From positions 1 through 60,730 of the forward strand of contig NZ_QNRC01000025.1 of assembly GCF_003709565.1 (NCBI RefSeq): a DNA stretch of 60,730 nucleotides, in the 5' to 3' direction. The first letter of the stretch is position 1. The number at the start of each line of letters is the position of its first letter. Shown piece by piece: positions 48,680 through 58,520 of the stretch. The notes under the pieces are model-generated. The model was not told where the DNA came from and ran no database searches. It saw only the letters and a program-made list of their open reading frames with translations. The DNA comes from Paracoccus sigandri. GTDB lineage: Bacteria; Pseudomonadota; Alphaproteobacteria; Rhodobacterales; Rhodobacteraceae. The position numbers and the translations under genes are program-made.

Positions 48680-48857
48680 GTGTCGCGGCTGCTGGCCGCC
48701 AACAAGCTGTTCGAGCTGACCGGCACCTCGGCCACCATGTCGGCGGATAATCTGGACCGCTACTGGCGCAATGTCCGCACCCATACGCTGCACGATCCGG
48801 TGCGCTGGAAATACCACGCCATCGGCAATTACACCCTGAACGGCGTCAACCCGCCCC
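48680..48857 (+). pseudogene. Inverted C-terminal fragment of an SfnB-like acyl-CoA dehydrogenase
   Basis: The plus strand reads SRLLAANKLFELTGTSATMS, then DNLDRYWRNVRTHTLHDPVR and WKYHAIGNYTLNGVNPP, the C-terminus of SfnB/DszC-type acyl-CoA-dehydrogenase-like monooxygenases. It begins abruptly 12 bp after the start codon region of the LLM gene and ends at a junction with the N-terminal part of the same kind of protein on the other strand. Only about 60 residues remain. Confidence 0.8.
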
Positions 48858-49330
48858 GACAGGCGCAGCCCCTCTGGCGTCCGGTGCAGCCCGGTGCGAT
48901 TGTGGGTGATCGGCTGGCGGCCCTTTTCGGGGCCGGCATTGCCGATCCGCTGCCCCGCCAGCACGTCGCCGAACCAGCGCCGTTTCTGGTCGTCGCTGCC
49001 CGCCTCGTCCAGCAATTGCAGGACGCCGAAATGGTTCTGCGGCACCTGACCGGCCGAGCTGTCGGCGGCGCAGAGGATCTCGAAGACCTCGACCAGCGTG
49101 CGCCGGCCAAGGCCCGGACCGCCATGCGCCACGGGCACGGTGGTCGCGCCCAGGCCGCTGTCGCTGAAGGCCTGCATCTCGGCATGGGGCAGGATGCGTT
49201 CGGCATCGCGCGCCGCCGCCTTGGGGGCCCAGTCCGCGGCCAGGTCGCGGGCCGCCGCGATGGCCTCGGCATGGGTGGTGATGCGGGCGGGGATTGCGGC
49301 CACGGGCGGGCGCTTGTCCTGATGGGTCAT
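48854..49330 (-). pseudogene. N-terminal fragment of an SfnB-like acyl-CoA dehydrogenase
   Basis: From the ATG at 49330: MTHQDKRPPVAAIPARITTH, then the acyl-CoA dehydrogenase N-domain (VPVAHGGPGLGRRTLVEVFE, VPQNHFGVLQLLDEAG and AGQRIGNAGPEKG). After about 159 residues (GLRLSG) the match stops at 48854, where the inverted C-terminal piece begins. The central flavin-binding part, about 150-180 residues, is lost. Intact homologues oxidise sulfones or act in sulfur acquisition beside ssu/sfn genes. It is 21 bp downstream of ssuB and would have ended that operon. Confidence 0.85.
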
Positions 49331-49351
49331 GGTCGGACCTTTCGGCAGGGT

Positions 49352-50110
49352 TCAGGCAGAGAGGACCGACAGCCCCGGCAGGGTGCGGTCCAGCGCGGAC
49401 ATGATCTGGCGGCGTTGCGCCTCGAATGCCGGGGCGGCGCGGTCGCGCGGGCGGGGCAGATCGACGGGCATCTCCTGCGCGATCCGGCCCGGCTCGGGTT
49501 GCATGACGATGACCCGGTCGGCCAACAGGATCGCCTCGTCCACGTCATGGGTGACGATCACCAGCGTCGGGCGCGGGCTGACCGCCGCCCAGATCTGCAG
49601 CAGGTGGCGCTGCAGATCCAGCCGCGTGAAGGCGTCCAGCGCCGAGAACGGCTCGTCCAGCAGCAGCACCTCGGGGCGGGCGACAAGGGCGCGGGCGATG
49701 GCCACGCGCTGCGCCTGCCCGCCCGACAGCTGCCGGGGCCAGACATGGGCCTTGTCGGACAGGCCCACGCGGGCCAGCGCCTCGGCCACGCGGGCGTCGC
49801 GCTCGGCGCGCGGCAGATGCGCGAGGCCGAAGCCCACGTTCTGCGCGACCGTCAGCCACGGAAACAGGCGCGGTTCCTGAAAGACGATGCCGATGGCCGG
49901 ATCGGGCTCGGACACCACCCGGCCGTCGATCGAGACCCGCCCGGCGCTGGGGCGATCCAGCCCCGCCACGATGCGCAGCAGCGTGGACTTGCCGCAGCCC
50001 GAGCCGCCGACGATGGCCACGATCTCGCCCGCGCCGACGGTCAGGTCGACGGCCTCCAGCGCATGGGTGCCGCCGGGATAGGTCTTGGACAGGTGCTGGA
50101 TGGTCAGCAT
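49352..50110 (-). CDS. ssuB: Sulfonate/taurine-type ABC transporter ATPase
   Basis: A 252-residue ABC ATPase of the nitrate/sulfonate/taurine group. Walker A is GGSGCGKSTLLRIVAGLDRP, the signature is LSGGQAQRVAIARALVARPE and Walker B is VLLLDEPFSALDAFTR, all typical of SsuB. It powers uptake by the adjoining permease and receptor. Gene order is receptor, permease, ATPase on the minus strand with gaps of 28 and 3 bp. Confidence 0.88.
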   Translation of the reverse strand: MLTIQHLSKTYPGGTHALEAVDLTVGAGEIVAIVGGSGCGKSTLLRIVAGLDRPSAGRVSIDGRVVSEPDPAIGIVFQEPRLFPWLTVAQNVGFGLAHLPRAERDARVAEALARVGLSDKAHVWPRQLSGGQAQRVAIARALVARPEVLLLDEPFSALDAFTRLDLQRHLLQIWAAVSPRPTLVIVTHDVDEAILLADRVIVMQPEPGRIAQEMPVDLPRPRDRAAPAFEAQRRQIMSALDRTLPGLSVLSA

Positions 50111-50113
50111 GGC

Positions 50114-50944
50114 TTACTCGCTGCTGCGGGGGCTGGATGCAAAGCTGTCCTCCCATCGCAGGAAGGGCGCGGCGGCCAGCGCCAGCAGGCTGTCGGTCAG
50201 CTTGCCCAACACCGCGAAGGCGATGATCGCCGCGACGATCTGCGCGGGCTTGCCCAACTGCTGGCCGTCGATCAGCAGATAGCCGAGCCCCGCCGAGGCG
50301 CCCATGAACTCGGCCGCGACGACGAACATCCAGCCAAGGCCCAGCCCCGATCGCAGCGCGGTGACATAGGCGGGCAGCACGGCGGGCAGCAGGATGCGCC
50401 GGACCATCGCCACGCCGGAGAGGCGAAAGACCCGGCCCACCTCGACGATCTTGCGGTCGACGCCGCGGATCGCCTCCATCACGCCCAGATAGACCGGGAA
50501 AAACACGCCGACCGCGATCAGCGCCACCTTGGGCGCCTCGAAGATGCCGAACCACAGGATGAACAGCGGCACCCAGGCGATCGAGGGGATCGCCCGCAGC
50601 GCCTGCAGGGTCGGATCCAGCAGCCGGGCCAGACCGCGCGCATAGCCGGTCAACGCGCCCAGCACCGTGCCCGCGACGACCCCCGCGCCGAAGCCCAGGA
50701 CCACGCGGGTCAGCGTGGCCTGCGCGTGATGCGCCAGATCGCCGCGCGCCGCCAGGTCGGTCAGCGTCGCCAGGATCACCGAGGGCGGCGGCAGCAGCCG
50801 TCCCGAGTTCCAGCCAAGCGCCACCACGGCTTCCCAGGCCAGGGCCAGCCCAAGCGGCAGGATCAGCCCGGCCAGCGGCCACAGCGCCGTCAGCGCGGGG
50901 CGCGCAGGCCGGGTGCGGGTGGAGGCAGAGGACAGCTCGACCAT
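50114..50944 (-). CDS. ssuC: Sulfonate-type ABC transporter permease
   Basis: A 276-residue permease with about six helices. The EAA-type loop is near VEVGRVFRLSGVAMVRRILL. The start ATG at 50944 has aaggag upstream; the longer frame covers the receptor 3' end region. It forms the membrane channel for the SsuB-like ATPase. The substrate class is inferred from the surrounding sulfur genes. Confidence 0.87.
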   Translation of the reverse strand: MVELSSASTRTRPARPALTALWPLAGLILPLGLALAWEAVVALGWNSGRLLPPPSVILATLTDLAARGDLAHHAQATLTRVVLGFGAGVVAGTVLGALTGYARGLARLLDPTLQALRAIPSIAWVPLFILWFGIFEAPKVALIAVGVFFPVYLGVMEAIRGVDRKIVEVGRVFRLSGVAMVRRILLPAVLPAYVTALRSGLGLGWMFVVAAEFMGASAGLGYLLIDGQQLGKPAQIVAAIIAFAVLGKLTDSLLALAAAPFLRWEDSFASSPRSSE

Positions 50945-50972
50945 GATGCGGGCTCCTTTCGCGGGTGCGGGA

Positions 50973-51953
50973 TCAGGCGTTGGGCAGGCGGTCGTCCAGC
51001 AGCGCGGCCACGACGCCGGGCACATCGACGCCGGCCTCGATCACGCCCGCCTCTTGCAGCGCCTGACCGGCGGCCAGGATCGCGGCCTGCTGCGCATCAC
51101 CGATCCGCGGCTGGGAAAGGCCGGTGCGCTGGTCCAGCTGGATGTCGATGACCTCGGGCGAAAGGCCCGTCGCGGCGACGGCGATCCGCTTCAGCTCGTC
51201 GGGATTGTCCAGTGCATCGAGGCGGGCGCGCTCATAGACCGACAGCACGCGGGCCGCCGCCTCGGGCTGCTCGGACAGGAAGGCCTCGCGCACGTTCAGG
51301 ATGCCGTAGGTGTTTGCATCGGCATTGCGGAAGAACAGCTGCGCGTCATCCTCCAGTTCGGCAGCGGCCATCAGCGGGTCGAGCCCCGCCCAGGCATCCA
51401 CGTCGCCCCGCACCAGCGCGGTCTTGCCGTCGGCATGCTGCAGCAGGACCGTGGTGATGTCGCGCTCGGTCAGGCCCTGGTCGGCCAGCGCGCGGATCAG
51501 GAAGATATGCGGGTCGGTGCCGCGCGTCACCGCCACGGTCCTGCCCTTCAGATCCGACACCGAGGCGATCCCGGCATCGGCCCGCGTCACCAGCGCCGTC
51601 CATTCGGGCCGCGAATAGCTGTAGATCGACTTGATGGGGTTGCCGTTGATCCGCGCCACCAACGCCGCCGAGCCGGCGGTCGAGCCGAAGTCGATCGCGC
51701 TGGCGTTCAGGAATTCCAGCGCCTTGTTCGATCCGGCCGACTGGACCCAGGTGATCGCCGTGCCCTCGGCCGCGAAGGCTTCCTCCAGCCAGCCCTTCTC
51801 CTTCAACAGCATCGATACCGGATTGTAGGTGGCCCAGTCGATGCGCAGCTGCGGCAGCCCCTGCGCCCGCAGGATCGAGGGCGCCCCGATGGCCGCCGTC
51901 GTCGCAATGGTGGCAGCGGAAAGCAGCAGCCCACGGCGTGAGAAATGAGACAT
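50973..51953 (-). CDS. ssuA: Aliphatic sulfonate-type substrate-binding protein
   Basis: A 326-residue periplasmic receptor. The leader MSHFSRRGLLLSAATIATTA has twin arginines (Tat-like) and ends near ILRAQG. The mature part has IDWATYNPVSMLLKEKGWLE and TWVQSAGSNKALEFLNASAI, the SsuA/TauA/NMT1 fold. A start at 51983 would put ten residues before the twin-arginine leader and is less likely. It leads the minus-strand transport operon. Its ligand could be an alkanesulfonate or another small organic acid. Confidence 0.87.
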   Translation of the reverse strand: MSHFSRRGLLLSAATIATTAAIGAPSILRAQGLPQLRIDWATYNPVSMLLKEKGWLEEAFAAEGTAITWVQSAGSNKALEFLNASAIDFGSTAGSAALVARINGNPIKSIYSYSRPEWTALVTRADAGIASVSDLKGRTVAVTRGTDPHIFLIRALADQGLTERDITTVLLQHADGKTALVRGDVDAWAGLDPLMAAAELEDDAQLFFRNADANTYGILNVREAFLSEQPEAAARVLSVYERARLDALDNPDELKRIAVAATGLSPEVIDIQLDQRTGLSQPRIGDAQQAAILAAGQALQEAGVIEAGVDVPGVVAALLDDRLPNA

Positions 51954-52385
51954 GGTCGTGATCCTGTCGAAATGAGACGCCATGCGAAGGGCGCCGCGTT
52001 TAATTGTCGACTGGCATTATCGAGTATTTTGCCCCGGCTTCAACGGAACGGATCGGTCGTTTTCGGGCGATCCAGAGTGATGGCCACCTCCGTCAGGCGC
52101 CGCGGACGATCAAATCTTTTCTGTGCCCCTGGCGGCACGCCCCGAATCACACCGCCCGCCCCGCAAGCGACCCTTCGCCGTGGCGGCAAGGATCGTTTCG
52201 TGCGGATCGAGACCGGGCGCCATCGCGACGCAGAGGTCGCCCAAGCTGCGGGGCGGTAACGATTCTCTCTTTACCGGCGGCATAAGGAAATATTCGCCCA
52301 AATGACGCGCCTGCTTTGGATTGGGAATTGGCCGGGGGCATCGTTAAAATTCACTACGAATATGGTCGTCTTTAAGGAGCTTTCC
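51954..52385. promoter_or_regulatory. Divergent control region of the sulfur locus
   Basis: 432 bp between the transport operon and the catabolic operon, with clearly higher A+T near both ends (for example tttaattgtcgactggcattatcg around 52000 and catcgttaaaattcactacg around 52345). It must hold the promoters for both. A CysB/Cbl/SfnR-type site would be expected, but I cannot point to a convincing one. aaggag precedes the reductase start. Confidence 0.45.
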
Positions 52386-52949
52386 ATGACAACACCAAGA
52401 TTCGTGGGTTTTGCGGGCTCCTGGAGCAGGCCGTCGAAAACCCGGCAGCTGGTGACGCAGGCCGCCGAATGCGCCGTGGCGCGCTTTGGCGGCTCGGCGC
52501 ATGTCTTCGACATCGCCGATCTGGGTGCGGGGTTCGGCCTTGGCTCGAATCCTGGCAACGCGCCCGGACTGGATGCGCATTTGCAGGAATTCCTGTCCGC
52601 GGATGCGCTGATCGTGGCCAGCCCGGTCTACAAGGGCAGCTATACGGGGCTGTTCAAGCATTTCATCGACCTGATCGACCCGCAGGCGCTGCTGGGCAAG
52701 CCCGTGCTGCTGGGCGCGACCGGCGGCGGCCAGCGTCATGCGCTGATCATCGAGCATCAGCTGCGCCCGCTTTTCGGCTTCTTCGAGGCCCGCATCCTGG
52801 CCACGGGCGTCTATGCCTCCTCGGCGGAGTTCACCGATGGCCGGATCACCGCGGACGACACCGGCGCCAGGCTGGATCGCGCCGTGGCCCAGTTTGCCGA
52901 TCACCTGGACCTGTCCCCGGCCCGCCCTGCCCTGCGCGCGCTGGCCTGA
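52386..52949 (+). CDS. msuE: NAD(P)H-dependent FMN reductase (MsuE-like)
   Basis: A 187-residue flavodoxin-fold reductase. FAGSWSRPSKTRQLVTQAAE is the FMN phosphate loop and SPVYKGSYTGLFKHFIDLID the conserved second motif of the SsuE/MsuE group. It supplies FMNH2 to the luciferase-type monooxygenases that follow in the operon and possibly to the one at 47271. aaggagctttcc precedes the ATG. A 22-bp gap leads to the next gene. Confidence 0.9.
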   Translation: MTTPRFVGFAGSWSRPSKTRQLVTQAAECAVARFGGSAHVFDIADLGAGFGLGSNPGNAPGLDAHLQEFLSADALIVASPVYKGSYTGLFKHFIDLIDPQALLGKPVLLGATGGGQRHALIIEHQLRPLFGFFEARILATGVYASSAEFTDGRITADDTGARLDRAVAQFADHLDLSPARPALRALA

Positions 52950-52971
52950 CCCCCTCCAAGGAAGCATCACC

Positions 52972-54426
52972 ATGAGCACGCCGAAAAAGCGCATCATCCT
53001 GAATGCGTTCGACATGACCTGCGTCGGCCATCAGGCCGCGGGGACATGGCGCCACCCGTCCAGCCAGGCGTCGCGCTACAACGATCTGGACTACTGGACC
53101 AACCTTGCCATCGAGCTGGAGCGCGGCGCCTTCGACACGCTGTTCATCGCCGACGTGGTGGGGGTCTATGACGTCTATCGCGGCTCGGCCGAGGCGGCCC
53201 TGCGCGACGGCGCCCAGGTGCCGGTCAACGATCCCTTCGCCGCGATTTCCGCGATGGCGGCGGTCACGAGGAACGTGGGCTTCGGCATCACCGCCGCCGT
53301 GACCTTCGAACATCCCTATCTGCTGGCACGGCGTCTTTCGACGCTGGACCACCTGACCAAGGGGCGCGTGGCGTGGAACGTCGTGTCTTCCTATCTGGAC
53401 AGCGCCGCGCGCAATATCGGCATGGACCGGCAGATCGGCCACGACGCCCGCTATGATCTGGCCGAGGAATACATGCAGGTCACCTACAAGCTGTGGGAGG
53501 GCAGCTGGGAAGACGGCGCCGTCCTGCGCGACCGCGAGAAGGGCATCTTCACCGATGCCCGCAAGGTCCATCCGATCCGGCACGAGGGCGAATATTTCAA
53601 GGTTCCCGGCTTCCATCTGTGCGAACCCTCGCCGCAGCGCACGCCGGTCATCTTCCAGGCCGGCGCCTCGTCGCGGGGGCGGCAATTCGCCGCCCGCCAT
53701 GCCGAGGCGATGTTCGTGCTGGCCACCGGCCCCGAGACCGCCAGGAAGCTGACCGATGCGATCCGCGCCGAGGTCGTGGCCGCCGGTCGCGAGCCCGACA
53801 GCCTGAAGATATTCGCCCTGCTGACCGTCATCACCGGCCCCTCGGACGCGGCGGCGCAGCGCAAATACGAGGAGTATCTGGACTATGCCAGCCCCGAGGG
53901 CGCGCTGGCCCTCTATGGCGGCTGGACCGGGCTCGACTTCTCGTCCCTGGACCCGGATGCGCCATTGACGGCGGTGGAAAACGACAGCCTGCGCACGACG
54001 CTGGAATCGCTGGCCGCCGATAGCGAGGCCTGGACCGTGCGCGACGTGATCCGCAAGCGGTCGATCGGCGGGCTCGGGCCGGTGCTGGTGGGCGGCCCGC
54101 AGACCATCGCCGACGCGCTGGAGGAATGGGTCGACGAGGGCGGCGTGGACGGGTTCAACCTCGCCTATGCCATCACCCCGGCCTCGACCACGGATTTCAT
54201 CGATTTCGTGGTGCCCGAACTGCGCAGGCGCGGGCGCGCGCAGGCCGATTATGCCCCCGGAACGCTGCGCGAGAAGCTGCTGGGCGATCCTGGCGGGCGG
54301 GCCCGCGACAGCCACCCCGCCGCCGAATGGCGCGACCATTACAAGGGCCGCGAAAGCGTCGCCGACAGTTCCCGCCCCTCGGCTTTCGAGGGCGCCAATG
54401 CACGATTGATCGAGGCCGCCGAATGA
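52972..54426 (+). CDS. LLM-class flavin monooxygenase, NtaA/SnaA/DszA type
   Basis: A 484-residue enzyme opening [20 protein letters not shown]. Group motifs [31 protein letters not shown] and [20 protein letters not shown] are present. It is a likely paralogue of the product at 47271. The C-terminal extension ([20 protein letters not shown]) is usual for the group. Coupled to the SsuD-like gene by ATGA overlap. Its reduced flavin would come from the preceding reductase. Confidence 0.9.
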   Translation: MSTPKKRIILNAFDMTCVGHQAAGTWRHPSSQASRYNDLDYWTNLAIELERGAFDTLFIADVVGVYDVYRGSAEAALRDGAQVPVNDPFAAISAMAAVTRNVGFGITAAVTFEHPYLLARRLSTLDHLTKGRVAWNVVSSYLDSAARNIGMDRQIGHDARYDLAEEYMQVTYKLWEGSWEDGAVLRDREKGIFTDARKVHPIRHEGEYFKVPGFHLCEPSPQRTPVIFQAGASSRGRQFAARHAEAMFVLATGPETARKLTDAIRAEVVAAGREPDSLKIFALLTVITGPSDAAAQRKYEEYLDYASPEGALALYGGWTGLDFSSLDPDAPLTAVENDSLRTTLESLAADSEAWTVRDVIRKRSIGGLGPVLVGGPQTIADALEEWVDEGGVDGFNLAYAITPASTTDFIDFVVPELRRRGRAQADYAPGTLREKLLGDPGGRARDSHPAAEWRDHYKGRESVADSSRPSAFEGANARLIEAAE

Positions 54427-55550
54427 CCGTTCCCGACATCTTCTGGTTCCTGCCCACCTCTGGCGACACGCGCTATCTGGGCACGTCCGATTTCGGGCGC
54501 GCGCCGACCACCGCCTATCTGCGCGAGATCGGCATGGCCGCCGACCGCCTGGGCTATGACGGGATGCTGATCCCGACCGGGGCCAGCTGCCTCGACCCCT
54601 GGGTGGCCGCCGCCGCGCTGGCACCGCTCACGCAGCGGCTGAAGCTGCTGGTGGCGTTGCGGACCTCTGTGCAGGGGCCGACCGTCTCGGCACGGCAGGC
54701 CGCCGCGCTGGACGAGGCCCTGGGTGGGCGGCTGCTGCTGAATGTCGTGCCGGGCGGCGATCCGCGCGAACTGGCGGCCGATGGCGTCTTCTTCGACCAT
54801 GACGACCGATACGAGAACGCGAACGAATTCCTGACTGTCTGGAAACGCCTGATGCAGGGCGAGACCGTCGATTTCCACGGCAGGCATGTCCGGGTCGAGG
54901 GTGCGCAGAACTTTCACCCCGGCCCGCAAACGCCCTGGCCGCCCCTGTATTTCGGCGGCTCCTCGCCCGCCGCCCATGCGCTGGCGGCCGAGCATGTCGA
55001 TGTCTACCTGACCTGGGGCGAGCCGCCGGCGGCGGTGGCCGAAAAGATCGCCGATATCCGCAAGCGGGCCCAGGCGCATGGCCGCAGCGTCCGCTTCGGG
55101 ATCCGCCTGCACGCCATCGTGCGCGAGACCGAGGCCGAGGCCTGGGCCGAGGCCGAGCGCCTGATCAGCCGTCTGACCGATGACGACATTGCCCGCGCGC
55201 AGGCGAATTACGCCAGCATGGATTCGGTCGGGCAAAGCCGCATGGCCGCGCTGCATGGCGGCCGCCGCGACCGGCTGGAGGTGGCGCCGAACCTCTGGGC
55301 CGGGGTGGGCCTGGTGCGCGGCGGGGCGGGCACCGCGCTGGTGGGCGACCCCGAGACCGTGGCCGCACGGATGCGCGAATATCAGGACCTGGGCATCGGG
55401 ACCTTCGTGATGTCCGGCTATCCGCATCTGGAAGAGGCGATCCGCTTTGCCGAACTGGTGTTCCCGCTGGTCGGCAAGGACCCCGTGACGCTGCGCGGCG
55501 TCGCCCAGACCGGCGGCGCCTTCGACGTGCGCGCCCGCGCCGCCAACTGA
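54423..55550 (+). CDS. ssuD: Alkanesulfonate monooxygenase-like LLM enzyme (SsuD type)
   Basis: A 375-residue luciferase-fold monooxygenase. [20 protein letters not shown] and [16 protein letters not shown] contain the region that holds the active-site cysteine of SsuD (here CLDPW). [20 protein letters not shown] and GRHVRVEGA are typical, as is the late HPHLEEA-like segment [19 protein letters not shown]. SsuD cleaves the C-S bond of alkanesulfonates to aldehyde and sulfite. Overlaps the previous gene by 4 bp. Confidence 0.88.
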   Translation: MTVPDIFWFLPTSGDTRYLGTSDFGRAPTTAYLREIGMAADRLGYDGMLIPTGASCLDPWVAAAALAPLTQRLKLLVALRTSVQGPTVSARQAAALDEALGGRLLLNVVPGGDPRELAADGVFFDHDDRYENANEFLTVWKRLMQGETVDFHGRHVRVEGAQNFHPGPQTPWPPLYFGGSSPAAHALAAEHVDVYLTWGEPPAAVAEKIADIRKRAQAHGRSVRFGIRLHAIVRETEAEAWAEAERLISRLTDDDIARAQANYASMDSVGQSRMAALHGGRRDRLEVAPNLWAGVGLVRGGAGTALVGDPETVAARMREYQDLGIGTFVMSGYPHLEEAIRFAELVFPLVGKDPVTLRGVAQTGGAFDVRARAAN

Positions 55551-55560
55551 AGGACAGACC

Positions 55561-56454
55561 ATGACCCGCCCGATCATCGACATGCGCTGCCGCCCGGCCT
55601 ATCTGCACGATTTCTTCGGCCGAACGCCCGGCACACCCGATTACGACACCGTGCGCTGGCTGAACCGGCGCGTCGGCACGCGCGGCGACGATCAGCATTT
55701 CGCCCGCTCGTCCACGCCCGAGGGCTTTCTGGCCGAGATCGCGGATGCGGGCCTGACCCGCGCCGTGGTGGTGGGTCGCCACACGCCCGGCCAGCACCTG
55801 CCCAATGACGACATCGCGGACATCGTCGCGCTGGACCCGTCGCGGCTGACCGGCATCGGCGCCGTCGATCCCGTCGTGCAGGGCGAGGCCGCGGCCCTGT
55901 CCGTGGCCGAGCGCGCCATCCGCGACCTGGGCCTGCGCGGCATCGACCTGGAGCCGGGCTTCGGCAGCCCCGCCCGCCACCCCGACGACCGCGCCTATTT
56001 CCCGGTCTACGAGCTGGCGCAGGCGCTGGACGTGCCGGTCTTCCTGATGAGCGGGCCGACCACGCCCGATCCGCGCTATAACGACCCCGCCGGGATCGCG
56101 GCCGTCGCACAGGCCTTTCCGCGGCTGAAGATCGGCGTCTTTCACGGCTATTGGCCCAATGTTCAGGCGATTCTGGGCTTGGCCTTCCGCTGGGAAAATG
56201 TTCACCTGATCCCCGACATGTATCTGTTCCAGACCGGATCCGAGGCCTATGTGCACGCCGCCAATGGCTGGCTGGGGGACCAGCTGCTGTTCGGATCAAG
56301 CTACCCGTTCCGGCCCATCGGCCAGTCGATCGAGGATGCGCAGGCGCTCGGCCTGAAGGATTCGATGCTGGATCGGTTCTTCCACGACAACGCCGCGCGG
56401 CTTCTGGGGCTGGACCGGACCGCCGCCCTTCACGAGCCCGGAGATGCCGCATGA
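55561..56454 (+). CDS. Amidohydrolase-2 family protein
   Basis: A 297-residue TIM-barrel metal hydrolase/decarboxylase of the amidohydrolase-2 type. IIDMRCRPAYLHDFFGRTPG replaces the usual DxHxH start with DMRCR. GIDLEPGFGSPARHPDD, VFHGYWPNVQAILGLAFRW and GSSYPFRP (in place of GTDFP) follow the family plan. The metal ligands look altered at the N-terminal motif, so catalysis may differ from standard members. It follows ssuD by 10 bp in the same operon and may hydrolyse or decarboxylate a product of the monooxygenases. Confidence 0.78.
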   Translation: MTRPIIDMRCRPAYLHDFFGRTPGTPDYDTVRWLNRRVGTRGDDQHFARSSTPEGFLAEIADAGLTRAVVVGRHTPGQHLPNDDIADIVALDPSRLTGIGAVDPVVQGEAAALSVAERAIRDLGLRGIDLEPGFGSPARHPDDRAYFPVYELAQALDVPVFLMSGPTTPDPRYNDPAGIAAVAQAFPRLKIGVFHGYWPNVQAILGLAFRWENVHLIPDMYLFQTGSEAYVHAANGWLGDQLLFGSSYPFRPIGQSIEDAQALGLKDSMLDRFFHDNAARLLGLDRTAALHEPGDAA

Positions 56455-56491
56455 GCCATGCCCCCGACCGGAGCCCGACCGAGCCCGCCGC

Positions 56492-57928
56492 ATGAGCGCG
56501 CCGCTTGTCGCCATCATCGGCGGAGGCTTCACCGGCGCGCTGGTCGCATGGCATCTGGCGCGCCGCACCGGCCCCACGCCGGTCGATATCGTCGTGATCG
56601 AGCCGCGCAGGAAGCTGGGCGCCGGGCTGGCCTATTCGACCGCCGATCCCAGCCATCGCATCAATGTCCCCGCCAGCCGCATGACCATGCGGACCGATAT
56701 CAAGGACGATTTCCACCGCTGGATCGAGGCGCGGGGCATCACCCTGTCGGAGGGCAGCATCACCCCCGACGGCGCGTTCTATCCCCAGCGCGGGCTGGTC
56801 GCCGATTATGTCGGCGAGGCCCTGGCCGCCGATCTGCGCGACGGCCGCATCCGCCATCTCCGGACCCGCGCCACGGGCCTTGCGCGGCCCGACCGCTTCC
56901 GGATCACGCTGGAGGATGGCGCCCGGCTTCAGGCCGATCACGTCGTCATCGCGACCAGCCACCCGCCCCCCGGCCTGCCCGAGGGCTTCGCCGCGCTTGG
57001 CGGCGATCCGCGCCTGGTCGCCGACCCCTCGGATGCCGAGGCCATCACTGACGCGGCCCGCAATGCGCAGCGTGTGCTGGTGCTGGGCACCGGCCTGACC
57101 TCGGCCGACGTGATCGCCAGCCTCGACCGGCAGGGCTTTCGCGGCGACATCCTGGCGCTGTCGCGGCGCGGGCTGCGCTCGCGCGGCCATGCGACCGGCT
57201 ATCCCGACAGCCCCGCCGATTTCGCCAGTGACCCGGCGCGAACCGCACTGGAGCTGCTGCGCCGCGTGCGCGGCGCCGTGGCCCGCGATGCGCAGGCCGG
57301 ACTGCCCTGGCAGGCAACGCTGGACCGGGTGCGGCTGGACGGTCCCGCCATCTGGGCCGCCCTCCCCCCGCCCCAGCGTGCGCGCCTGGTGCGGCGCCTG
57401 CGGGTCTGGTGGGACGTGCATCGGTTCCGCATCGCGCCGCAGGTCGAGGACGTCCTCGACCGCCTGATCGCCGATGACCGCCTGCGCATCCGGGCCGGGC
57501 GGATCCGGCACGCCATCGCAGATCCGGCCGGCCTCATCGTCACCTGGTCCCCGCGCCGGCAACCCTCGCGCAGCGAGGTCTTCGACCGCGTGATCCTGAC
57601 CACGGGTCCGGCCCATCACCAGGTCCTGGCCCGCTCGCCCCTGCTGTCCTCGGCGCGGCAGGCGGGTCTGCTGGATGCCGATCAGCTTGGCCTTGGCCTT
57701 CTGGTCGCCGATGGCTGCCGGGCAGTGGGCGCATCCGGCGACCCCGTCCCCGGTCTGTGGGTCGCGGGCCCCCTGGCACGAGGGCATGTCGGCGAGTTGA
57801 TGGGCATCCCCGAGGTGACGGCTCATGCCGAACAGGTCGCCGAGCGGCTCGCCGCTGACCTTCGGGCTCTCACCAGGGCCGGATCGGATGAGAGTGCCGA
57901 TGGCGACACCCTCCGCCGGGTTCACTGA
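56492..57928 (+). CDS. FAD/NAD(P)-binding protein (FAD-NAD(P)-binding domain type)
   Basis: A 478-residue two-dinucleotide-fold protein. The N-terminal FAD motif is VAIIGGGFTGALVAWHLARR, then RKLGAGLAYSTADPSHRINV, a hallmark of the FAD-NAD(P)-binding family found in many catabolic loci. RVLVLGTGLTSADVIASLDR is the second Rossmann motif. It may be a monooxygenase or an electron carrier for the neighbouring enzymes. The ATG at 56492 has no strong ribosome site; a 14-codon mini-frame (56452-56496) ends at its start and may couple translation to the amidohydrolase gene. Last gene of the operon. Confidence 0.82.
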   Translation: MSAPLVAIIGGGFTGALVAWHLARRTGPTPVDIVVIEPRRKLGAGLAYSTADPSHRINVPASRMTMRTDIKDDFHRWIEARGITLSEGSITPDGAFYPQRGLVADYVGEALAADLRDGRIRHLRTRATGLARPDRFRITLEDGARLQADHVVIATSHPPPGLPEGFAALGGDPRLVADPSDAEAITDAARNAQRVLVLGTGLTSADVIASLDRQGFRGDILALSRRGLRSRGHATGYPDSPADFASDPARTALELLRRVRGAVARDAQAGLPWQATLDRVRLDGPAIWAALPPPQRARLVRRLRVWWDVHRFRIAPQVEDVLDRLIADDRLRIRAGRIRHAIADPAGLIVTWSPRRQPSRSEVFDRVILTTGPAHHQVLARSPLLSSARQAGLLDADQLGLGLLVADGCRAVGASGDPVPGLWVAGPLARGHVGELMGIPEVTAHAEQVAERLAADLRALTRAGSDESADGDTLRRVH

Positions 57929-58466
57929 TCCGTCGATCCGATTCCCTATCAGGTGTTCACGCGCCCCGATCTGAACGCAACTGCCAGAACATGGTGACCC
58001 CTGGCGATGGATTACGCGCCCGCGGCGCATCGGTCATGGTCTCTGGCGAATACGGGCGGATGGCGCCGGATGGGCTGGACTTCCCATGTCGCAGCGCCTG
58101 CGGCTGCAGAGCGAGGAATGGCCGGCCGCCTCGGCGATATGGCCAGAAACTCGGGGATGGTCAGGCGTGGCATCGCCGCCCACGACAGGTCGGCCCGAAT
58201 CGGATCTGGACGCCCCTCGATCAGAACCGTCGCCTGGTTGGTGCGGCACGGGTCCGAAAAGACCGAAACCTTCCGCCACCCGGCACGCAATTCTGCCCCC
58301 GCAACGGGGTGATCGGCTTCCCAAACTGCCCCCTTGCACTGATGGTCATGATGCCCCCGAGGTTATCCGGGGAGGTGGTGGGAGACGCCGGTCTCGCGGA
58401 GTGAGGCATGAGTCCGAGAGCCCGTGGCCGATTGCAAATGCTGCGACAGCCTGACGAGAACCGATT
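57929..58466. other. Region without an assignable gene before the IS debris
   Basis: 538 bp. A minus-strand frame at 58012-58290 (TNQATVLIEGRPDPIRADLS) has protein-like composition, but I recognise no family. It is cut off on both sides and may be a gene fragment carried by the mobile elements that follow. Confidence 0.4.
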
Positions 58467-58520
58467 ATGGAAAGATCACAGGTGCTGAACGCGTCGTCTC
58501 GAAGACGCGCATCATGCGCG

